The notes beneath the pieces were generated by a model, which saw only the letters and a program-made list of their open reading frames with translations, ran no database searches and was not told the DNA's origin. The position numbers and the translations under genes were made by a program. Below are positions 1 to 10,968 of a stretch of 64,000 bases of DNA, one piece after another; position 1 is the first letter of the stretch; each line of letters begins with the position of its first letter. This DNA is from Cladobotryum mycophilum (taxonomy: Eukaryota > Ascomycota > Sordariomycetes > Hypocreales > Hypocreaceae). Location: positions 4,836,001-4,900,000 of the forward strand of contig JAVFKD010000016.1 in the NCBI GenBank assembly GCA_036429605.1, given 5' to 3'.

Positions 1-170
1 CATTAAACGTGAGGAAGTGCAATAGCTTGCAGAAGCAGATGTAGCGAATCTGTAAGTGCATCGCATGCACTGGGATTCGATTATATTCTACATAACTAAT
101 CGCTTAAAACACAAAGACAAATAAACGGCGACCCAGCGCCTCAAGAAATTTCCTTCATTTCAAGTCGAAT

Positions 171-2048
171 TCAGAGATGCGGCACTGTCAAAACCCACGA
201 CGGCGAGTCGTATGCAGATGCAGGCAATGCGCGAAGCGAGACAAATGCTTCCACGACAAGATACATCCGAGCAACAACGTATAGGGTGCCGCCGATGAAG
301 CAGAGTACATATATCACAATATAGCTATGTCGGCGCGCAGTACCCGCAAGTATCCCATACCAGAACCACCACACGGAGCTCGAGGCGTGGCCAAGCAAGT
401 TGAGAAAGGACCACAACAAACCGCTGAAAATGATGTAGGCTGCAGACATTCTCCAGAACCATGATTCAACCTCGGTGGGGAAATGCTCGTTCCAACCCGC
501 CAAATGTACAGCACCATATACGGTGCTTGCACTCCAGAGGATAAGTCCCATCAGATGGCCTTGCATGTGGCGGACCAGATCGTCGCCAGGCCAGTTTCGC
601 GGTCGATCGACAACGAGCTCTTCCGACGGGCAAACCGAGCCCACCGAGCCGCGAGTTGTTGGAAGCACGCTTGGTTGACTACGGCGCTTGAATTGCTGCT
701 TCACTCTGTCGGGCATTTCGGGGTAGAGTCGGAGGGCTTCACGGTATCTCAGTTCGTCCTGGTTGCGTTCCGACGGCTCGAGTCGCTTTCGAATGGCGGG
801 ATGTTTCTCAATGGCCTCGCATGCAAGTTGCCATCTTGTCTGCCGCATATCCTTTAAGGCTGCACCCTCCGCAGTTTCATTGAAAGGGTTTAGAGGCCAA
901 TGAGACTGCGTGTCGCTCTGATGGCCATGGCGCGATACCATATAGCCGCTACTTGAGTGAACATTGTCTACCAATTCTAGGCTGCGCTGGATTAGGTCAA
1001 CTCCGTCATGTAATAAGTTCGTTTGTGAAGACGCGTCCTCGCACATTGTCGTGACCTTTGCATCGCGCGATTGGGGGGTTGCTTTGTCCGACGCGTTGGC
1101 AACATCAGAAAGGTACAAAACCCCAGATACTTCCGTCTTGACGCCGAAATCGCGAAGAATGTCCCGGTCAGCTCTGTCTTCTGCGCTGACTTGACTGGAC
1201 ATGTACATGAATGCGCACATGGCTCGTGCCCATTCTCCCCGCAAGACTGTTGGTTCGTTGATCCACCGTGGCTTGTGCCACCAGAGCACGTAATTGATGA
1301 GGGCGCATATTACGTGCCCGATGGTATTGGTTTCGAGCGGTGTGATGGGCAATCCGACTGCTACGCGTGCGATGGCTTGGATGACCATCCACGCAACTTG
1401 AACGCAGCAGATCAACTTTCCAGATCCATCCGTCTTGCTCTTGTCTGTGATGTCTCCCCTGGTGATATCAGGCAGTAAGCCGCATTGAGCCAACAGCTGG
1501 ACCCCGCGAGGTGTCACATGAAGACGGCGTTGGTTCGGTATGAAGGATGGGCCGCTTGCCATGTCGGGTATGGTGAGATCAAATATGAAGCCGCCCATTC
1601 CGGCGTAAAAGCTATGCACCATGGTCCAGTGCTGCATAGCTTCCGTGCGCTTGTCAGCGCCAGCGCCCTAGTGTGCCACTATTAACGTTCCGTTCCGCTC
1701 CATAGCACTGGTGTCTGTCTTGGTCCGCCATCTCCAACCAACAGCTTCACTTACCTCCTGAATGAACTTTGTAAGTGCTCGAGCCGAAATGTATTGTCGC
1801 CAGGCCGCCCAGATGACGAGTTCTGGCCCAAAGATGCCTAAAATACTCCATTTGAAGTATTGGTATGTGTGTCCCATCTGGCTCTCATCGTGTTTGGGTA
1901 GATTTAGGTGGACGGCCGACCAGACGCAGAGAGTCAGCGTGAAGATGCAGGAAAAGAGCAAGGAAAGTGTTCCGCGCCCATCGGGTTCCTGTACGAAGCC
2001 AACAACGGTACTGTTTGCTGAATGAGAACGATATAGCTGGATAAACAT
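171..2048 (-). CDS. Fungal polytopic membrane protein, two exons
   Basis: Coding segments are 2048-1755 and 1631-171, giving about 584 aa. The intron (1754-1632) has donor GTAAGT, a GCTGAC branch-like site and acceptor GCAG, and joins phase 0. The protein has several hydrophobic stretches: one near residues 27-48 after a Pro-Asp-Gly-Arg-Gly-Thr motif, one near 65-84, one after the splice (HSFYAGMGGF), and a cluster of three or four near the C-terminus. The middle (about residues 240-420) is hydrophilic and variable. This order resembles a large uncharacterised family of fungal integral membrane proteins, often found beside accessory genes. Function is unknown. An in-frame TAG at 1670-1668 is intronic, so the gene looks intact. 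The start could lie further upstream if a 5' exon was missed. Confidence 0.75.
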
Positions 2049-2642
2049 GGTGGAATAACGAAACTAGCTCATGAGGTTGTGAATGATCGCAGAGGAAGAA
2101 AAAGATGTCAACATGGGCGAGGGGTCATTGAAGTGAACTTGAAGGGCGAAAGGAATCATACCCCAGAACGGAACTGCGGAATCTGGAGGGCTCAAAACAT
2201 AATTGATTTTACGTAGAATCTATTCAACAATATCTGGTTATTGGCTAGAGATGGTGCCACAGACCTCCAGGGTCAACCCTCAAAATAACAATGTCTGCAG
2301 CCACTCGACTGGACGAGTACGCCGCAGTGTTTGGAGTTGACACCTTTGTAATGTGGATAGAGATTATTGGTCCCCTGATTCGTCGGCCCAACCCGGACAG
2401 GGGAGTTCACAAGACAAACATGGCAGCGGTATGTGAACAGCGGCTATGACCCGTCTTGATTGGCGCCCTTACGCGATAAATGCATGGCTGGAGTACCCCG
2501 GTAGGGTGGCAAAGCGCAAATTTAGAAATGGGATGCAACAGAAGTCGACGTTCAGTCGAATCCCCCGTTCAAAAACACCTCAACAGGATCAAAATTTCGC
2601 TTTATCACCAGCATCAGAAGTCCCATCCCTCCGCTGCCCGTC
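2049..2642. other. Intergenic region between divergent genes
   Basis: This 594-bp stretch separates the minus-strand membrane protein gene from the plus-strand PAQR gene and must hold both promoters. Short open frames (for example from 2290 and from 2446) have no recognisable content. I see no repeat or RNA gene. Confidence 0.5.
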
Positions 2643-3809
2643 ATGTCTCTCAGACGAGCATCGCCTGAAGGTTGTAGGCCTCAGGAGTCTGAATCGCTTA
2701 TGAAAGACGGTACCGACAAGTATGAGCACGGCGACCAGGGATGGTTCAATGCCTCTGGACTGATGTTGTTTAACGAGATACCTTCATGGCAGCAGGACAA
2801 TGAATACATTCTGTCAGGATACAGGTAACCACCCCCGAGGAAGCATTTCTTTTGAGCTGATTTTTAATCTCTGACGCAGACCAACTTCTGGCTCTGCGTG
2901 GATTTCCGTCACAAGTTTACTGTACCTCAACAACCAAACGATCAACACGTATTCCCACCTGGTCGGCGCCATAATCTTTCTGTCTCTACCTCTCTATTTC
3001 TACGAGTACATCTTCAAGCATCAACCGAATGCCCAGGTGGATGACTTGCTAGTCATAAGCACCTACTCATTTGGTGTCGCAGTTTGTTTTATCTTCTCCG
3101 CAACGTAAGCCCATCCTGGTGCGAGCTGAAAACTGTTGTCTCTGACCCCGCTCAAGATTTCATACCCTGTGGAACCACAGCCAGCCATTCGCCAGATTCT
3201 GCAATAAGCTCGACTACCTTGGGATCCTCGTGTTGATGTGGGGGCAGGCATTCCAACCATCTACTATGGTTTCTTCTGCAACCGTGATTTGCGGATCTTT
3301 TACTGGATAACGGTTAGTTTGCAACGCTATGCTCAAGATGTAATGACTGATGTTCGTTCAGACAAGTAGTACTGCTTTATGCTGCGCGATATTCACTTTT
3401 AATCCACACTTTAGCACCCCGCAATTCAGGCACTGGCGTGCATGTTTTTATGCAGGGTTTGGCCTAAGCTCCGTTGTTTTTGTTCTTCATGGCCTCATTC
3501 TTCATGGATGGGAGCTTCAAAAATCACGCATGTCTTTGGTATGGATGGGTTGGATGGCCACTGCCAATCTTGTAGGCGCTGCTATATACGCGGCCAGGGT
3601 AATATATCCTATGATTGGAACCTGGCTCAGTGCTTGCTAACTTGAGATAGATCCCTGAAAGATGGGCCCCTTACCAATTTGACATATGTGGTGCCAGCCA
3701 TCAAATATTCCACATCGCGGTCATGATCGCGGCATGGATACATTTTTGTGGACTTGTGGAAGCCTTTCAGACTATTCATTCGCAAATTGACTCATGCAAT
3801 AATCCTTAG
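2643..3809 (+). CDS. PAQR / haemolysin III-related seven-helix protein, one frame break
   Basis: Five exons: 2643-2824, 2880-3104, 3157-3312, 3362-3598 and 3651-3809, stop TAG. Introns are 49-55 nt with CTGAC or CTAAC branch points. PAQR signatures are clear: an N-terminal EIPSWQQDNEYILSGYR segment, LNNQTINTYSHLVGA with the first metal-binding His, FSATFHTLWNHS with the second, and SHQIFHIAVMIAAWIHF near the C-terminus. Family members (yeast Izh proteins, animal AdipoR) are seven-helix membrane proteins linked to zinc and lipid metabolism. Within exon 3 the frame breaks at 3240-3244, a run of five G: residues before (LDYLGILVLMW) and after (AGIPTIYYGFF) are in different frames, and a sixth G would join them. 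This is probably a sequence error at a homopolymer rather than true decay, since everything else is intact. Confidence 0.85.
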
Positions 3810-4451
3810 ATAGACTGGGTAGTTAAGAGGTAGATAGAGAGGATAAATGAGCATAAATGGTCAGAGCTTTACCATTGCATTCAGCACGGGTAGACCCCCT
3901 TAGAATTTAGCAAAATGAAGTTGCAAATTGTACCCGGAGGTGCTGACCGGGACCATTTGGATGCGATTGCCTAGTTTTAGACAGTAATTACTATTAATAA
4001 TGCAAAACACCCTTCTTTTACCTCGTGCTATTGTCTAGATCTTTAAAGGGGTATCCCGCGACATGTGGTGTAAATATAAATAGTAATTACTTCAGAGACG
4101 AGCTATAATGTATTTAGGAGCTCAACACCCAACTAAAAGGCAGACTCAGCATTGTGCAAGTCATTGATACATCGGCAGGCAGCAGTGTGATATGTCAAGA
4201 ATTTTCGTGTTAGTTTTTTCTTTGGAAAGTCTGTTGAGACCAAGCCAAGCCCATCAAAGCTACGAAGATGGGTATGCAAGTCTATAACTGAAATTGAGCT
4301 TGCTTAACATGATGGAAGCGCCGTTCATAAGCTTACTAAGTTTGTTTCTTATGCTTAAATTGTAGACAAAGAAGGCAGTCATCCTTTGTCATGTTAGTTT
4401 TAGGTCGGCACTTAGCCAACTTATCTATATACTCTTGAATGATAACCTATA
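3810..4451. other. Intergenic, moderately AT-rich, no gene seen
   Basis: This is the downstream flank of the PAQR gene leading to the left end of an eroded pogo-type element. I see no open frame with family features. The last two bases (TA, 4450-4451) form the left target duplication of that element. Confidence 0.4.
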
Positions 4452-5769
4452 ACGTACTTTATTAGCGAGTGGCGCATATCAGCGAGTGGCGTACCTTCTA
4501 CCTACAACCTGTATAAACTGCTTAATTATACTATAAAATATTAAATAGTAACTAAAATACTACTAGAATCTAATAAGTTAGATATTTCTATGGCTTTCTT
4601 ATAAGTTCGTATATTATGCCTAGGTTTGCTGTAATTACTATAGCGCGAAGTATTCGTCCGGCCTAACCCTCATTAACTATTACTTTAATAATTTTTTTTA
4701 TTTACTTATCTAGATCCTTTTAATCTATTAGATCTTATGTATTTTAAATAATAAGAGAGCCTTTAAACTGTATATGTGTTTTTTTTGTTCTTTGGTGCTT
4801 GTTTAATGTTTTATTTGCTGTATAAAGTGATGAGACTTTTTTATGTAAAAGAGTTACCTAATGTATTATAGTTATTGCTCTTTTTGTAAACTGATCTATA
4901 GTAACTAGTATTGATGTAAGAGAGCTATTTTAATAAGTAAAGATATAAGATTTTATATACTCTGATTATGAGTTAGTCTTATATATAGTCTATGGTGTTT
5001 TCGAGATCTAAGGTTATTTAATCTTAGGTAAGGTTATTAAAGGTATTAGCGTTTATAGCTAGATATAAAGCTTTAAGAGAACTTTTTATGGGTTAAATGG
5101 TATAAGGCTAGTTTCTGTAAAGTCTTTTTATATATTTTTTTATTATTAAAGAAAAGAAAGTTATATAAAAGGTATAAAAGAATTTGAGTTTATTAATGTG
5201 TATAATATATATATACATTAGAGTCTTAATTTACTAGCTATACGTTTACTTAAATAGTTTAAAGTAATTAATATTAAGCGGTTAAAGGATATAAGAGGAA
5301 TAAATAAGTATATAAATTATAATAATCTTATACTATTAGTAGTAGAGCTTAAATTCTATAAAGTAGTGGTTTTTATGGTTATTAAGGATAAATAATTGAT
5401 ATATGCCTTTTGTATAAGATACTATATGATAATTAAAATGTTTAATCTAATTTAGGTTAATTTTATTAGTAGTTTAGTTATTATTTATTATTATAATAAT
5501 TTAATTTACTGGAAGATTATATTTTTAATATTAATAAAATAAGTGATATTAGGCGGCTAGGATAATAAATAGTGGAATAGCCTAACTGTATGTATTAATG
5601 CCTTGGATTATAGTTACCTATTTTTGATTATTAGGCTAAGATAATTTAGCTTTTATATAATTATTTAATATTATAATTACCATACCTATAAAGATTAGGC
5701 CTATTATAAAGCTAGTTTTATTAAAATTATAATTATTTTTATCTAAGATACTATACTTAGTTTTAATAT

Positions 5770-5943
5770 TGTAACGCTGTCCCGAAAATTACCCGGACGC
5801 GTGACGTAATGGAGATGCGGGGTAATCCTGCATAAGTCGCGCGTCTCTCGCACAACAGTTGAACGCACAAGCTTAAGCTTGTGCATAAAATAATACCTAC
5901 GTTTGATCTTGCTTACCTGGTGATCTTATAAGGTGTTATTACA
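5770..5943 (+). repeat. 5' LTR of gypsy-1
   Basis: It starts TGTAACGCTG and ends GTTATTACA. It matches the 3' LTR base for base as far as I can read. A perfect 20-bp palindrome lies at 5865-5884 (GCACAAGCTT followed by AAGCTTGTGC). The segment just inside the element contains CTTAAGCTT (5947-5955), a repeat of the palindrome core and a possible self-priming site. Confidence 0.95.
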
Positions 5944-5978
5944 ATTCTTAAGCTTCTCAGTATTACTACCTAAGCAAG

Positions 5979-7250
5979 ATGGCTCCGCATACCCGTTCTC
6001 AGAGATCTGCGGACCTTTCGGATCCTCTTCAAGAAACCTCACAGACAATGCATACAGAAAGGTCCTCTGAAAATGAATTGCCACGACAGCGAGTAGCAGG
6101 TCATACAAGGTCAACTCAACGATCGCTACTTTCAGATTCGTTACAAGAACCTGATATTCCAGAACGACAATTAGAGAGCGATAACATTGCACTTCGCAAT
6201 GAAATCGCTCAACTAAGGGAGTATCAGAAGTTAAGCAAAGCAGTAGGCCAATTGAGGAAAGACCTTAGAAAGTCATTGCAACGTCGAGGCGATCATTCCG
6301 ACGGCTCATCAAGCAGTTCAGAGAAAAGCAGTAGTATAAAAATCAAGAACCTTACTGTACTTACTATGAATGCCTCTTTTCAGGCAAGAGAGGAATGGCT
6401 CCGTAATCTGTATCGAGCATTTTCGGGGCAAAAGAAAAAGTACCGTAAAGGTTATTTGAAGGTTCTTTTTGGAGTTGATTACATGGATACCAAATGCCAA
6501 ACCCAATGGGAACTCCATTTAAAGCACCAAGAATCGCCTGAGGCTCGACAGAAATTAGAAAATGATTGGGAATACTTTGAAAATTGGACTATGTCATTAT
6601 TGAAGGATGCGGACATCCGTGAGCCGCGTATCATGCAAGCCATCGAGAAAGCAAAACAACGGGAACACCAATCTCCTCGAGACTTTCATGTATACTTAGA
6701 CTCATTGGAGAGTCAATTCCCAATGGCCTCAGAATCACAGCGTGCTTATAGCTTTTACGCAAAGCTACAGGAGAACCTGCAACATCAGATTGTTATAGGA
6801 GGAAGCTCCTTTCCAAAGAACCGTAAAGAAATAGTTGCATTAGCTACACGCTATTAGGAGATTTTACAGCCTACAAAGAAACGTAAGGCGCCAAAAAAGG
6901 AAGAAAAGGAAGAGTCAATTCCAACAAAAACACGTCGAGTTTCGTACTACTCTCCTAAGAAAAACAAACCACACGAGCAAGCTTCATCAACTTCACAAAC
7001 AACTATTAAGAAAAATAAGCCAAAACAAGTGTCTCCTGGACCTTCTACTCAAGAGGGATCCTTAAAGAAGAATACACTTAATGCTAATGGGAATGTAAGG
7101 CGATGTTATAATTGCGGAAGTGATACGCATTTAAGAAATCAATGCGATCAACTCTCTGTAAAGGTTCAAGAAGTTGAAGCCAATGAATCGCCTCCACCTC
7201 CCAAGAAAAAGAAAAAGAGTAAGAAGGAAAAAGGGAAGGGGTCGGACTAA
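5979..7250 (+). pseudogene. gag: gypsy-1 gag, one internal amber codon
   Basis: The frame runs from ATG 5979 to TAA 7248-7250, about 423 codons, broken by TAG at 6855-6857. The first 292 residues are hydrophilic and then helical, typical of a Ty3/gypsy capsid region (middle part rich in Trp, Glu and Lys, about residues 125-290). Downstream comes a Lys-rich linker and a CCHC zinc knuckle, C-x2-C-x4-H-x4-C (CYNCGSDTHLRNQC), then a lysine-rich tail. The TAG follows TAT and precedes GAG; a former CAG changed at CpA fits RIP. Gag would package the element RNA in cytoplasmic particles. The pol frame overlaps or abuts in the -1 frame; the A-rich tract at 7203-7232 is the likely place for any frameshift. 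Confidence 0.85.
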
Positions 7251-7252
7251 AA

Positions 7253-10200
7253 TCCCCTTGTACGGCCCCTCAAGTACCTATTGGGGTAATTCCTGAAGTC
7301 CCGATTGCGATTCGCACACGTTTTCATATTCCAGTTAAAATTCATGGACCGTTTCCTTGTAATACGCACGCTGATTTAGATAGCGGTGCAGAAGTTGATG
7401 TTATTAGTGTGACTTTTGCAGAAAAGTACAAATTGACAAAAAGCTTAGCAGTTATTCCGCCTTACCTGCGAGATGCAGAGGAAAAAGGCATAAAGACTTA
7501 TAGAGTCTGGGAAGTCCCGCTTCGACTTGTGGATACTCGGGGAACTACCAAGACCTTTACGAGGTTATGTGTAGGCATTGATCGAGACCCTCAAGAACAG
7601 GGTAGTCCTGTATTATTATCCATGACTACATTGTCCGAGTTTCATATTTATTTATACCCTTATGATCAAAGCTGGTAGTTTAAACATGATTGGAAAAATC
7701 CAAAAAAGATTTCCAAGCGCCGATTTTGGAAAAAGTATGCAAGTCATGCATACATTTTATCTATTTCTACAAACCTTAATCTCTTGTACCTTCCAGATAA
7801 AACAGAGGAAATTATATCAGATCTTTCGCAAATCCCAATACCTTTTCAAAAGTGGAAAGATGTCTTTTCAGTCGACAATGCAGGGATCCTTCCTCATTTT
7901 AAACAAACAGATCATGCAATTGAGCTGACTGAAGGAGCCTTTCCTCCTTATGGTCCGATTTATCCGCTATCCCCTGCTGAATTGGAAGCGTTACGAGAAT
8001 ATTTAGAAGGAAACCTAGCAAAAGGACGAATTCGCCCTTCAAAAAGTCCAGCAGGCGCACCTATTTTATTTGTACCAAAAAAGGACGGAAGTCTCCGTTT
8101 ATGTGTGGACTATCGAGGATTAAATCAAGTTACGATTAAAAATCGCTATCCTCTCCCTCTTATTACTGAAATTATGGATCGAGTTGGAGGTTCAAATTAC
8201 TTTACTAAAATTGATATCAAAGATGCATATTATCGCATACGTATCAAAGAGGGCGATAAATAGAAAACTGCATTTCGCACTCGTTATGGTCATTATAAAT
8301 TTTTAGTTATACCTATAGGATTGACCAATGCTCCAGCTACGTTTCAGAATTATATTCATCAAGCATTAGGCAATCTATTGGATCGCACATGTATCGCTTA
8401 TCTTGATGATATTTTAATCTTTTCTTCAGATCGCGAATCTCATGTTTCTCATGTGCAAGAAGTCTTGGAACGACTGAGAAAAGCTGAGCTATACGCTCGA
8501 CCTGATAAATGTTCTTTTATTCAGAATGAAGTTGAATTTTTAGGATTTGTGGTATCGGATAAAGGAGTTGCAATGAATCCGAAACGAGTGGAAACGATCT
8601 CGACGTGGCAGGAACCTACTACATATCGAGAAATCCAAGTTTTTCTAGGGTTTTGTAACTTTTATCGTCGATTTATCAAAGGATATTCGATAATTGCCCG
8701 TCCATTACATAAACTGTTGAAGGGTATGAAGAATGGGCGAAAACCAGGTCAGGTAGTACTTGGGGAACGTCAAAAAGCTGCTTTTCATCAGCTTATTCAG
8801 GCTTTCCAGAACGCTCCTTTACTACAACATTATGACCCGAAAAAGCCTATTCGTATAGAGACCGATGCTTCAAAGTTCGCTGCTGCTGCCATATTATCCC
8901 AACCAGATGAGGAAGGAAAGTGGCATCCAGTAGCCTTTTGGTCGCGGGCGTTTCGCGACGCTAAGCTCAATTATAGCACACCAGACCAAGAAATGCTAGC
9001 AATTGTAGCGGCATTTAAACATTGGAGACACTATGTGGAAGGTGCCCAAGGTCAGACTGAAGTCTGGAGTGACCATCAGAATCTTCAATCCTTTATGAAA
9101 CAGCCGAAATTGAATGGCAGACAAGCTAGATAGTGCATTTACCTAACTCCTTATGACTTCGTGATCAAGCATCGAGCAGGAAAGACTAATCCTGCTGATA
9201 GGCCGTCGAGACGACCCGATTACAAAAAGGAATCGCCTTCGAATCAGGAACTTCTTACTCCATTACAAGGTAAACTGCAGAATCTAATAGTGGATCAGGG
9301 AGATAATCCTTTCGGAAGGGTAGCGTATTTGCAAAACCTTGTTATAAAAGAGCAGCAAGTATCGAGGCAAGAAGCCTGCGAAGCTGTCTCTACTGACACT
9401 CCTTTTGACAACAATGTAGGAAGACCACTACTAAAATTGTTACAGCAAGGTCAAGAGGAAGATCCTGAACTCCGACGTCGAAAAAACCCTGATTTCCTTA
9501 TGAAGAACCCAAAGTGGGCTATAGGGTATGACAATCTAATTACCTACCAGAATCGCATCTGTGTCCCAGAAGAGATGACAATTCGTCAAGAACTATTATC
9601 TCTTTATCACGATGATCCCCTGGCAGGTCATTTTGGAGAGTCACGAACAAAGGAGTTATTACAGAGGAAGTTCTACTGGAAGGATATGGGAAGAGACATC
9701 AAGGAATATATTCAAGGATGTCCAATTTGCATAGGAGTCGCGATCAAAAGGCATAAGCCATGGGGAAAACTTGAATCACTCCCGCTTCCCAGTCAACCAA
9801 TGAAAGAACTAACAATGGATTTCGTGACAGGACTTCCAACAGTCTTGTTTAACAACGAAGAAGTCAATGCTATACTAGTGATCGTTGATCGATACACTAA
9901 GTACACGCTCCTTTTTCCAGTCTCTACAACAATTACAGCAAGTGAACTAGCTGAATTGTTTCATACTAAAGTTGAACTACAGTTTTCAGGATCTCCACGA
10001 GGAATCGTATCCGATAGAGGATCTTTATTTACGAGTAAATTTTGGTCATCAATTTGTTTTCATACAAAAATTCGAAAACGTTTATCAACTGCTTTTCATC
10101 CCCAAACAGACGGACAAACAGAAAGAATGAATCAATCTGTTGAGCATTATCTACGATGTTTCATAGGCGATACACTGTCAGCATGGCCGCGATTATTAGC

Positions 10201-10909
10201 AGAAGCACAGTATGCTATGAATGCTGCCAGAAATGCAACAACAGGCATGTCTCCTTTTGAAGCATTAATGGGTTACGTTCCAGAATTCCGTCTAGACATC
10301 GAGGACGATGCCCTTCAAGAGGAGGTCCCAGATGCAAAGGCTCGCATAGAAAAATTGCATCAACTCAGACAAAAACTACGGGATCACTGGAGCATCGCAG
10401 TTGAAAGACAAGCAAGAAATTATAATTTGCATCATGAAGAGCAACATTTCAAAATAGGCGATTTAGTGGGATTATCTACGAAAAATTTCAGGTTCAAAAA
10501 GGAACAACAAAAATTAGCACCTCGCTATTTAGGACCGTTACGAGTACTTAAACAAATTAGGAACCAAGCGTACAGGGTAGCTCTACCCTCGAAGTACAGT
10601 GGTCTGCACGACGTTTTCCATGTTAGTTTATTGGAACCGTGGACCCAGCGACTTTCAAATGAAAAGAACCAATTGCCAATACCAGAGTTAGATGACTCCG
10701 ATGAATGGGAAATTGAATCAGTCAAGGATCAGAGAAAAAGCAAATCTGGAACGCTTTACCTAGTAAAATGGAAGGGGTGGCCAGCAGAATATAATGAATG
10801 GATTCATGAGGAATATATGGAAAATGCGCAAGAAGTTATTGGGGAATATCAGAAATTTCAAGCAAAGAAGTCACGACGGAAAAAGAAGACGCATACGAAA
10901 ATGGAGTGA
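7253..10909 (+). pseudogene. pol: gypsy-1 pol: PR-RT-RNaseH-IN-chromodomain, three amber codons
   Basis: One continuous frame to TGA 10907-10909, about 1,219 codons, interrupted by TAG at 7676-7678, 8261-8263 and 9131-9133. Domains in order: aspartic protease with DSGAEVD (near 7377); reverse transcriptase with YLDD at 8399-8410; RNase H with ETDASKFAAA and WSDHQ; integrase with an HHCC zinc domain (YHDDPLAGH ... CPIC) and catalytic Asp, Asp, Glu in MDFVTGLP, IVSDRGS and GQTERMN; and a C-terminal chromodomain (LVKWKGWPAEYNEWI). Two stops replace conserved Trp (TGG to TAG) and one probably replaces Gln; all are TpG/CpA changes. The RT motif reads VIPIGLTNAP where VMPFGLTNAP is usual, another sign of decay. 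This copy could move only in trans. Confidence 0.9.
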
Positions 10910-10968
10910 AAATCTCATTCACAGAAGCAAAACTTCAAGATACTACAGCGACACACCTGCGATTCCCC

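Noticed and set aside
1635..1760. In-frame TAG at 1670-1668 appearing to split the first membrane protein gene
   Set aside because: A 123-nt intron with GTAAGT donor, GCTGAC branch and GCAG acceptor removes it in phase 0 and restores the conserved sequence.
2446..2703. 85-codon frame ahead of the PAQR gene
   Set aside because: It overlaps the PAQR first exon in another frame, has low complexity and no recognisable domain.
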